The position numbers and the translations under genes were made by a program. A DNA stretch of 14,906 nucleotides from CAYVXE01 sp964455375 (GTDB lineage: Bacteria > Zhuqueibacterota > Zhuqueibacteria > Oceanimicrobiales > Oceanimicrobiaceae), in the NCBI GenBank assembly GCA_964455375.1, contig CAYVXE010000102.1, positions 1-14,906 of the forward strand, in the 5' to 3' direction. The notes under the pieces are model-generated. The model was given only the letters and a program-made list of their open reading frames with translations. It made no database searches and was not told where the DNA came from. This document shows positions 7,938-14,511 of the stretch, piece by piece (within the stretch, counting starts at the first letter, position 1; every line of letters begins with the position of its first letter).

Positions 7938-10511
7938 ATGCCTCAAAGTTCGATGGGGTTTGTCTCACGACTTCAGATATTTTTGCGAAATTTGAATTCT
8001 ATTGAATGGAAAAGAATTAGCACGATTGCGCTTTTTCTTGGTTGGCTTGCTACGTTCGTCCTGATAGTCTCTCCATTTTATCTCTTTCATGTTTTAGATG
8101 TCTGGCTATATATTGTCCACCTGTTCTTGTGGACATTGCTTGTAAAAAAAGTATCTGTAAAGCTTCAGCCACCTGCGGACATTCTTTCCGCCATGTTTTT
8201 GATTTTATTCCTGTTTGAAAGTTGGCTTCTTCATGTTTCCGGTACGTCGCCAGGAAAATTAGCCACTACCGGTCAACTTATTATCCTCGCTTTTCTTGTT
8301 CTATGCATCAGTCTGATTTTGGTAAAAAAATGTCATAGACCAAGAGTCGTCATGTTGACCATGCTCCTTGTATTTTATATTTGTTTGAATATTCTAAAGG
8401 GTGGCGGTCGCATGAGTTCCTTTATTGTCCAGGCGCTCCTGTTTATTGCCCTTCTGCGACATACAACCTGGCTTGAAGAGCTTACCAAATTGGAATGTTG
8501 GGTCTCCTTTTTATTGTTTTTTATCGCTTTCAAATTTATTGGTCATTTGCAACCTGAAGCTATTTCTAACGATGCAGTTTTTATGTGGGTGCAGTTTCCG
8601 TTGTTGTTATATTACCTGTTCAAAATGTATTTGTTGGCAGTGCTGATTAAAATCCCCATTGTACTGGTTTACAACTTTGCCAGCCTTTCAAGAAAGCTCA
8701 ACATATCCGGATATTTTCAATCTACTTTTCCACAAATCATTCAAATGGTGATGCTGCTGATCATTTTTTATTTCTTTATTGCAGGTTGGCAGGCCGAAAA
8801 AGTGCGTATGGCCTTAATGAGTGAAATGGAAAGAATTTCTGCAGAAAACACGTCGCAGGGAGTGCAGCATTTCAAAGTTTCGAAAACGAGTCCCGATGCG
8901 ACTTTTAAAATTAGCGGTTATGAACCGATTCACTTTCACAGGGATTTTTCCTCAAAGGGAGTTTTGGCCGTAAAGCCGATCGGCAGGAATCTCCCTGGTT
9001 CAAGACCCGTGAAACAGTACTTTATTTATTCGACAATTTCTGAGGGTGATGAAGAGCTCATCTACTTTGTAAAAATCGACACGACTTTTATGAAGCGCGT
9101 GTCGCAAAACACCTCTATTCTTGCAGGAACACATTTATTAACCTACCCTTACGCACCAACTAAATTCGAATCCTTTTTCTATGATTTGAACTTTTTAGGA
9201 AGTCGTAAAGACTTTAGAATTTTCCCATTCGGCCTTTTGCCTCGTAATGATAGTTTATCAACAAACGTACCCATTAAACAGATGGAATATGGCACTGCGG
9301 AATGGGTAAAACGAATAAATACGGATATTACCACGAAAGCGCGCTTTACCATCGGGCGGGTAATAACCCCGCTTCGCAATGCCAGCATGAATTCTATCGG
9401 GTATTTTGTTTTCGATATTCTAATGTATCCCAATCTAACAAACTTTACCCCAACATTGTTAGGATATATCGCATTGCTTATTTTAGTGTATTTTTTGGTT
9501 AATTTTTTCGTTATTCGACGTATGGTTAAGTTTGGTTCAGAAATTAATCACATGATTGTGCACAAATTCAATCAATTGAAAAATGGAATTCGAGAAATTT
9601 CATCCGGAAATCTTGACTATAAAGTGACAATCGAGGGTAAAGATGAGTTTGTGGAACTTGCCGATCATTTCAATCAGATGGGCGACAAACTCAAAGAATC
9701 TATCGCAGAAGCTCGTGAAAAAGAAAGGTTGGAACATGAGTTGACCATTGCCCGGAAAGTCCAGTTAGATTTACTGCCCCGGTCTTTACCAAGAATACCC
9801 GGATATAATATCGCAGCAATGTTCAAGACCGCCACAGAAGTCGGTGGTGACTTTTACGATATTATCCGGTTAGATGAGGATTTGTACTTATTTACAATTG
9901 GTGATGTCTCCGGCAAAGGAACCTCTGCCGCATTTTATATGGCGCAATGTATTAGTTTGATCAGGTACTCTCCCCAATTCACCACGGATCCGAAGGAAAT
10001 CGTTCTGCGGCTAAATAAATATTTTTCTGATCCATTAGTTGATTTACAGGTTTTTGTCACGGCAATCGTCGGTACCATCGATATTAAAAAACACCATATT
10101 GCATTCGTTAGGGCTGGACATAATCTGCCGGTTCTGGTTCCCGGGAAAAAATCAAAAAAAATTCGGGAGTTGAAACAGTCCGGCCTTGGTTTGGGCTTAG
10201 AGCGAGGCGGTAGATTATTTGAAAATAGCCTCAAAGTAACACGGCTGGATCTTGAAAATAATGACAAAATACTTTTTTATACCGATGGACTTGTCGAAGC
10301 ATCGAAGGCGAATGGTGTTTTGGAAACAACGGAATATCGTGAACGTGAATTTTATGGCGAGGAAAGGCTATTGCAGAAATTAGATGAAAATCGCACCCAA
10401 AATGCCACTGAAATGATGCAGGTTCTGCAAGAGGACATCGACACGTTTTATGGTGATCTGTCACCAGTGGATGATTATACCGTATTACTCATACAGAAAT
10501 CAACAAAATAA
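7938..10511 (+). CDS. Membrane SpoIIE/PP2C phosphatase with extracytoplasmic sensor and HAMP
   Basis: The complete 857-residue product is a sensor phosphatase of the SpoIIE/RsbU type. An N-terminal block of about nine or ten helices (29-284) is followed by an extracytoplasmic sensor region (about 285-502), a helix (503-526), a HAMP-like linker (about 527-590, with ISSGNLDYKVTIEGKDEF and ELADHFNQM), a short coiled coil (EAREKERLEHELTIARKVQL) and the catalytic domain. Catalytic motifs are intact: TEVGGDFYD (633-641), GDVSGKG (655-661), RAGHNLP (725-731), YTDGLVEA (781-788) and DDYTVL (845-850). It should dephosphorylate a phosphoserine/threonine on an STAS anti-anti-sigma protein in response to an envelope signal; the partner is not in the window. 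The ATG at 7938 has no clear Shine-Dalgarno; an in-frame ATG at 7953 would also keep every helix. It is a tandem neighbour of another such phosphatase with an unrelated sensor part. Confidence 0.9.
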   Translation: MPQSSMGFVSRLQIFLRNLNSIEWKRISTIALFLGWLATFVLIVSPFYLFHVLDVWLYIVHLFLWTLLVKKVSVKLQPPADILSAMFLILFLFESWLLHVSGTSPGKLATTGQLIILAFLVLCISLILVKKCHRPRVVMLTMLLVFYICLNILKGGGRMSSFIVQALLFIALLRHTTWLEELTKLECWVSFLLFFIAFKFIGHLQPEAISNDAVFMWVQFPLLLYYLFKMYLLAVLIKIPIVLVYNFASLSRKLNISGYFQSTFPQIIQMVMLLIIFYFFIAGWQAEKVRMALMSEMERISAENTSQGVQHFKVSKTSPDATFKISGYEPIHFHRDFSSKGVLAVKPIGRNLPGSRPVKQYFIYSTISEGDEELIYFVKIDTTFMKRVSQNTSILAGTHLLTYPYAPTKFESFFYDLNFLGSRKDFRIFPFGLLPRNDSLSTNVPIKQMEYGTAEWVKRINTDITTKARFTIGRVITPLRNASMNSIGYFVFDILMYPNLTNFTPTLLGYIALLILVYFLVNFFVIRRMVKFGSEINHMIVHKFNQLKNGIREISSGNLDYKVTIEGKDEFVELADHFNQMGDKLKESIAEAREKERLEHELTIARKVQLDLLPRSLPRIPGYNIAAMFKTATEVGGDFYDIIRLDEDLYLFTIGDVSGKGTSAAFYMAQCISLIRYSPQFTTDPKEIVLRLNKYFSDPLVDLQVFVTAIVGTIDIKKHHIAFVRAGHNLPVLVPGKKSKKIRELKQSGLGLGLERGGRLFENSLKVTRLDLENNDKILFYTDGLVEASKANGVLETTEYREREFYGEERLLQKLDENRTQNATEMMQVLQEDIDTFYGDLSPVDDYTVLLIQKSTK

Positions 10512-10530
10512 AGTTATTCGTAAGGGACAA

Positions 10531-10559
10531 CAGATTCCATCTTTCTTAAATGGAATCTG
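10531..10559. terminator. Hairpin between convergent genes, probable bidirectional terminator
   Basis: CAGATTCCAT (10531-10540) and ATGGAATCTG (10550-10559) form a perfect 10-bp stem with a 9-nt loop. It lies in the 57-bp space between the stop of the phosphatase gene (10511, +) and the stop of tex (10569, -). The U tract is weak on both sides, so termination may be partial. Confidence 0.55.
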
Positions 10560-10568
10560 AAAACTTGT

Positions 10569-12734
10569 TCACGTGATGCGCATACTCAACGATATGCGGC
10601 CCTTTGCCGCATCAATGCTCAATATTTTCACGTCAACAATGTCACCAGCAGAGACTATTTCCATGGGGTTTTTCACGTACTTATCTGCTAATTGACTGAT
10701 ATGGACGAGCCCGTCTGATTTTAATCCTATATCTACAAAAGCCCCAAAATCCACAACATTTCGTACTGTACCTTTTAAAATCATTCCCTCCCGCAGGTCA
10801 TCTATTTTCAGAATATCGCTGCGTAGAATGGGTTTAGGCATTTCAGTGCGAGGGTCCCGGTTGGGTTTTTGCAGACTGCTGATAATGTCCTTTAGGGTTG
10901 GAACTCCGACCCCACATTCTTTTGCCAACAGAGAAAGATTATTGTCGGACGATTTTATTTTTATTTCCAGCAATGTTTCATTGCTCCGAATATCTTCAAT
11001 TCTCAGGTGAAAGCGGTCTAATAATTTTTCTGCAGCATCGTAAGATTCCGGGTGCACCGCAGTGGAATCGAAAAAAATATCTCCATCCGGAATACGTAAA
11101 AAGCCGGCTGCTTGTGTAAAAGCAGTCTCGCCCAACCCTTTCACTTTTGTCAACTCCCAGCGGGTTCTGAATCGGCCATGTTCTTCACGGAATTTAACGA
11201 TATTCTCCGCAGTACGATTGTTTATACCGGCCACATATTTGAGAAGGGACTTGGATGCCGTATTTAAATCCACACCCACAAAGTTTACCACTGATTCAAC
11301 CACGCGATCGAGGGATTCTGCCAGGCGGTTTTGATTTATATCGTGCTGATAAAGGCCGACACCGATGGATTTCGGATCGACCTTTACTAATTCGGACATG
11401 GGATCCAAAAGCCGCCTGGCAATGGAAATATTGCCCCTCAGTTCCGCGGGTAAATCAGGGAATTCTTCTTTTGCAACTGCCGATGCAGAATAAACACTGG
11501 CACCGGCTTCACTGACAATTACGTAGAACACCTCGCGATCTGTTTCCTTGATAACTTCAGCAACTAATTGTTCCGTTTCCCTTGAAGCCGTTCCATTACC
11601 GACGGCGATGACATCGATGTTGTGTTTTTCGATGAGTTCTTTCAATTGTACTTTCGTGTAGTCCCACCGTTTTTGCGGGGCATGTGGGTAGATGGTAAGG
11701 CCTTCAAGGTATTTTCCGGTTGTGTCTATGATAGCAACTTTGCAACCCGTTCTGAATCCCGGGTCGATTCCCATGATCATTTTATCTTTTACCGGAGGAG
11801 ACAATAGCAAATTCCGTACATTCTCAGCAAAAACAGAGCTGGCGTGCGCATCCGCTGCTTCTGTAATCTGCGATCGGATTTCACGTTCAATGGCCGGTGC
11901 TATCAATCGAAAATAGCTGTCTGTAAATGCCTCAATAATGTGGTCCTTAAAAATTGATGCTTTGTTTGTCAGATAGCGATCCGCTAACACCTGTTTAACG
12001 CGGTCAAAATCAACTTCAATGGCTACACGCAAAAACCCCTCTCGCTCACCGCGGTTGATGGCCAACGTCCTATGCGGCGGAATTTGTTTTACTAACTCAC
12101 TGTATTCAGCATAAATTTCGTAAACCGACAATTCATCTTTACTTTTTGCTTTTGTAGTGAGCAAACCGGTTTTCAAAGTAAATTCACGAACCTCCTTCCT
12201 AACATCTGCATCTTCAGAAATTATTTCCGCAATAATGTCGCGTGCACCGGAATAAGCTTGCTCAGCATCGTCAACATTCTTTTCCGGATTTAGATAAGGC
12301 TCGGCAATATGATCAAGGGTTCCCTCTTCAATTTCCTGAGCCAGCATCATATCGGCCAGAGGTTGGAGGCCCTTTTCTTTTGCGATGGTCGCCCGAGTCC
12401 GCCTTTTAGGTCGGAAGGGAAGATAAAGGTCTTCCACTTCCCGAAGTTTTGTTGCAGCCGTTATTTTCTCCTGCAGTTCCGGGGACAATTTTCCCTGTTT
12501 CTCTATGGACTCTAAAACCGCTTCTTTTCTCTCCTGTAAATTTTTAAGGTAACGAATGCGGTCTTCAATTGCACGAATTTGATCCTCATTTAACCCACCG
12601 GTAACTTCCTTTCGATAACGGGCAATGAATGGTACGGTGTTGCCACTATCAAGTAACGTAAAGGTTTGTTCCACCTGTTGAGCTGAAAGATTTAGCTCAT
12701 TCGCCACGAATCCATAAAAATCTGCCTGCTGCAC
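10569..12734 (-). CDS. tex: Tex family RNA-binding transcription accessory protein
   Basis: The 721-residue cytoplasmic protein shows the whole Tex architecture. It has an N-terminal helical region (TVPFIARYRKEVTGGLNEDQ at 33-52, then REVEDLYLPFRPKRRTRA at 98-115), a YqgF/RNase H-like domain (GIDPGFRTG at 322-330, GNGTASRETE at 379-388, SEAGASVYSAS at 408-418), helix-hairpin-helix motifs (KYVAGINNRTAENIVKFRE and KVKGLGETAFTQAAGFLRIP between 499 and 549) and a C-terminal S1 RNA-binding domain (about 647-718, with NVVDFGAFVDIGLKSDGLVH). The length is slightly below the 770-785 residues of the proteobacterial proteins. The start is a GTG (12732-12734) preceded by AAAGGA (complement of 12741-12746). 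It is a single-gene unit, divergent from the AhpD-like selenoprotein and convergent with the phosphatase gene. The conserved role is in transcription and RNA metabolism; the exact function is poorly defined. Confidence 0.96.
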   Translation of the reverse strand: MQQADFYGFVANELNLSAQQVEQTFTLLDSGNTVPFIARYRKEVTGGLNEDQIRAIEDRIRYLKNLQERKEAVLESIEKQGKLSPELQEKITAATKLREVEDLYLPFRPKRRTRATIAKEKGLQPLADMMLAQEIEEGTLDHIAEPYLNPEKNVDDAEQAYSGARDIIAEIISEDADVRKEVREFTLKTGLLTTKAKSKDELSVYEIYAEYSELVKQIPPHRTLAINRGEREGFLRVAIEVDFDRVKQVLADRYLTNKASIFKDHIIEAFTDSYFRLIAPAIEREIRSQITEAADAHASSVFAENVRNLLLSPPVKDKMIMGIDPGFRTGCKVAIIDTTGKYLEGLTIYPHAPQKRWDYTKVQLKELIEKHNIDVIAVGNGTASRETEQLVAEVIKETDREVFYVIVSEAGASVYSASAVAKEEFPDLPAELRGNISIARRLLDPMSELVKVDPKSIGVGLYQHDINQNRLAESLDRVVESVVNFVGVDLNTASKSLLKYVAGINNRTAENIVKFREEHGRFRTRWELTKVKGLGETAFTQAAGFLRIPDGDIFFDSTAVHPESYDAAEKLLDRFHLRIEDIRSNETLLEIKIKSSDNNLSLLAKECGVGVPTLKDIISSLQKPNRDPRTEMPKPILRSDILKIDDLREGMILKGTVRNVVDFGAFVDIGLKSDGLVHISQLADKYVKNPMEIVSAGDIVDVKILSIDAAKGRISLSMRIT

Positions 12735-12809
12735 GGTTTTTCCTTTCCGATTATTGTGTTGATTTTAGTGTTAAGCTTAGCTATTTTTCATCCAAGCGAT
12801 GCGTAAGCA

Positions 12810-12918
12810 ACGTCTAAAATTAGGAAGTTTTACAACAAATGCAAGAAACTATTTTGTGTTCAAATGCTTCCCAACGTACACATTTTAAATTATAAATCAT
12901 CACGTCTAATATGAGGAA
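12810..12918. repeat. Imperfect 17-bp direct repeat in the divergent promoter region
   Basis: ACGTCTAAAATTAGGAA (12810-12826) and ACGTCTAATATGAGGAA (12902-12918) match at 15 of 17 positions, 92 bp apart start to start, in the same orientation. The right copy contains the Shine-Dalgarno of the selenoprotein gene. It may be a pair of regulator sites or a small duplication. Confidence 0.4.
12868..12896 (+). promoter_or_regulatory. Possible sigma70-type promoter of the AhpD-like gene
   Basis: TTCCCA (12868-12873) and TATAAA (12891-12896) are separated by 17 bp, and the start codon lies 30 bp further down. The -10 matches five of six consensus bases, the -35 four of six. The area is AT-rich, so this could arise by chance. 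Confidence 0.35.
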
Positions 12919-12926
12919 TCAATAAC

Positions 12927-13484
12927 ATGGCCTGGATAAAAATTATTTCTGAGAATAAAGCCGAAAGCAGGTTAAAGGAATTTTACGACGGACACAAAGG
13001 CCCGGATGGACTGGTGGACAATATTCTAAAAATTCACAGTTTAAATCCGCCGTCACTAAATGGGCATTACCAGTTTTACCGTGTGTTAATGTACGGAAAG
13101 TCAGAATTAAGCCGGATTCAGCGAGAGTCCATAGCTGTGGTTGTTTCCACGGCCAATCAGTGCCATTACTGAATCAGGCAACACGGAGCGGGTCTCCGTC
13201 GGTTAACCAATAATTCTAAAATGGTCGAGCAGTTAATTCGTGATTTCAAAAGCGCACCAATTCCGCTCGGGGATAAATCGATGTTGTCTTATGCCGAGAA
13301 GTTGACAAAAACACCATGGGAGGTAAGAGAACATGATGTGGAAACCTTGCGGCAGGCAGAGTTTAGCGATGCCGCAATACTGGATATCAATCAAATAACC
13401 GGCTACTTTAATTTTGTCAATCGCTTAGCAGATGGGTTGGGCGTCGAGCTGGAAAACTACTGGAAAGATGAACCTAACCCGTAA
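12927..13484 (+). CDS. AhpD-like peroxidase-related selenoprotein (CxxU), UGA at codon 82
   Basis: Read through one in-frame TGA (13170-13172), this is a single 185-residue protein of the AhpD/carboxymuconolactone decarboxylase fold, 'peroxidase-related' group. Before the TGA it gives MAWIKIISENKAESRLKEFY and, later, LSRIQRESIAVVVSTANQCHY; after it, IRQHGAGLRRLTNNSKMVEQ and a normal C-terminus (INQITGYFNFVNRLADGLGV). Relatives have C-x-x-C here; the TGA replaces the second Cys, giving C79-H-Y-U82. E67 lies 12 residues before C79 and H86 four after U82, the spacing of Glu118, Cys130, Cys133 and His137 in mycobacterial AhpD. A SECIS-like hairpin follows directly. The ATG has GAGGAA at 12913-12918. 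Its likely job is thiol/selenol peroxide reduction in the cytoplasm. No sel genes are in the window. The alternative is a nonsense mutation, but the position, the hairpin and the intact downstream frame argue against it. Confidence 0.85.
13173..13208 (+). promoter_or_regulatory. Bacterial SECIS-like hairpin after the in-frame UGA
   Basis: ACGGAG (13183-13188) pairs perfectly with CTCCGT (13194-13199) around the loop CGGGU (13189-13193). Outer pairs are AAC (13180-13182) with GTT (13202-13204) and GG (13177-13178) with CC (13207-13208). Counting the U of UGA as 1, G22 G23 U24 C25 U26 fall in the loop and upper stem exactly as in the E. coli fdhF element, whose loop G23/U24 contact SelB. The bulged U17 of fdhF is not conserved (G17 here). 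Confidence 0.75.
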
Positions 13485-13498
13485 AGAAGTATCCTTCC

Positions 13499-13933
13499 TC
13501 AAACCCAGTTCTGAGCTAAAACTTTCGTGCCGTTTTCAAAAACGACTTCTATTTTTTTTTCGGAAAGTATTTTCGTAATGATGCCGACGCCAAATTTTTT
13601 GTGATTAACGGATTCTGCATCGGTGAAATTTTTTTTAATATTGTAATCGATAATTTGGCTTTCAGTAATTTTTGCCCGCAAGCTTGCCCAATTTCTTTTT
13701 CTAGGTCTGCGAATCGTGGTTAACGTAGACGTGCTGTCATCTGATTTTTTCACCGCCGGTCTTTTTACCGGTTTTTCGGGTCGATAAACATGCGTACTAT
13801 TACACCCTTTGCACATGACTTTCTTGATCTCATTGTCCACGACTGCTGTAATGATATGTATCATTTTGTATTTGCATTTGCTACAGTATGCTTCCACTTC
13901 TTTGCCAATTTCATAGGTCGGTTTTACAGCCAT
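13499..13933 (-). CDS. Small zinc-ribbon protein with Tudor/PcrA-CTD-like C-terminus
   Basis: The 144-residue product has an N-terminal zinc-ribbon pattern, C17-x-x-C20 and C41-x-x-C44, a basic linker (residues 51-80, rich in Lys/Arg/Pro) and a C-terminal module (75-144) that is about 60% identical to that of the neighbouring gene at 14107-14424. The last 35 residues (VNHKKFGVGIITKILSEKKI then EVVFENGTKVLAQNWV) resemble the Tudor-like end of PcrA/UvrD helicases and DUF3553-type domains ('H..FG.G.V......V.F..G.K.L'), which bind proteins such as RNA polymerase. The ATG has GGAG five bases before it (complement of 13939-13942). It converges on the selenoprotein gene with only 14 bp between stops. 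A nucleic-acid or RNA polymerase-associated role is inference; no named family is recognised. Confidence 0.75.
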   Translation of the reverse strand: MAVKPTYEIGKEVEAYCSKCKYKMIHIITAVVDNEIKKVMCKGCNSTHVYRPEKPVKRPAVKKSDDSTSTLTTIRRPRKRNWASLRAKITESQIIDYNIKKNFTDAESVNHKKFGVGIITKILSEKKIEVVFENGTKVLAQNWV

Positions 13934-13988
13934 TTTTCTCCGTTTACCTTTAGTTTTTTATTGACGTTGAACCTTAATTGTTGGAATA

Positions 13989-14009
13989 TTGCACATATTT
14001 TTTGTGCAA
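13989..14009. other. 7-bp stem-loop between the two paralogues
   Basis: TTGCACA (13989-13995) pairs with TGTGCAA (14003-14009) around TATTTTT. It lies downstream of the 14107-14424 gene and about 55 bp upstream of the 13933 start, both on the minus strand. No U tract follows on the minus strand. It could be a weak terminator or a palindromic operator; nothing decides between them. Confidence 0.35.
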
Positions 14010-14106
14010 GGTATTCTACAGAATAATCAATGCGTTGGGAATTTAAAAAGATACCGGTTAGATTACCGTTGATAAAATATTACAGCGGTTACAGAATACC
14101 GGGGGG

Positions 14107-14424
14107 TTACACCCAATTTTGTGCTAATACTTTCGTGGCTTCTTCGAAAACAACTTGTATTTTTTTTTCATCCAACACTTTAAGGATAATTCCTATGCCA
14201 AACTTATTGTGATTAATAGCTGCTATTTCACTGTAATCATCTTTGAGACTGTAATCGACTATTTCGGTTTCGTCGATTTTACCTCGCAACGTCTGCCAGT
14301 CTGCTTTGCGCGGCCTTCTTGTTTTTTTTTCAGTTTTGGCTTTTACAGTTTTGACGTCGGAGGTTTCTTTTTTCGGTCTCCCCCGTTTCCGTTTTGGTGC
14401 TTCTTCAACTATGTTTTCTGACAC
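14107..14424 (-). CDS. Small AT-hook-like basic protein, paralogue of the zinc-ribbon neighbour
   Basis: The 105-residue protein starts with an acidic stretch (MSENIVEEAP), followed by KRKRGRPKK at 11-19, a good match to an AT-hook (GRP core flanked by basic residues) that binds the minor groove of AT-rich DNA. A Lys-rich linker with RRPRK (36-40) follows. Residues 36-105 align without gaps to the C-terminus of the 13499-13933 product (42 of 70 identical by hand count), ending in the same AQNWV. The shared end (NHNKFGIGIILKVLDEKKIQ then VVFEEATKVL) looks Tudor/PcrA-CTD-like. The GTG start (14422-14424) has AAGGAC a few bases upstream. Together these suggest a DNA-associated adaptor. The exact function is unknown. 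Confidence 0.72.
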   Translation of the reverse strand: MSENIVEEAPKRKRGRPKKETSDVKTVKAKTEKKTRRPRKADWQTLRGKIDETEIVDYSLKDDYSEIAAINHNKFGIGIILKVLDEKKIQVVFEEATKVLAQNWV

Positions 14425-14449
14425 AATTTTGTCCTTTTTAATAAAAATT

Positions 14450-14455
14450 ATTATA
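14450..14455 (-). promoter_or_regulatory. Consensus -10 (TATAAT) upstream of the AT-hook-like gene
   Basis: On the minus strand TATAAT lies 25 bp before the GTG start at 14424, which would give a leader of about 18 nt. No good -35 hexamer is present at 16-18 bp, so the promoter may use another sigma factor or an activator, or the match may be chance in an AT-rich spacer. Confidence 0.35.
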
Positions 14456-14511
14456 GCTAAATATACGTAAAACTTTTATTAAATACAAGGAATGAAATAG
14501 AAATCATCGCA

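Noticed and set aside
10594..10612. ATGCGGC / GCCGCAT hairpin near the 3' end of tex.
   Set aside because: It lies inside the codons for the conserved S1-domain end (DAAKGRIS), which explain the sequence; no U tract follows.
12927..13221. A frameshifted or nonsense-mutated pseudogene reading of the AhpD-like locus as two separate genes (12927-13172 and 13221-13484).
   Set aside because: Both parts are in one frame, only one TGA separates them, it replaces a catalytic Cys, and a SECIS-like hairpin follows at the right distance.
14017..14098. TACAGAATA occurring twice (14017-14025 and 14090-14098), plus the small palindrome ATTCTACAGAAT.
   Set aside because: They are too short and AT-rich to stand out from chance in this spacer.
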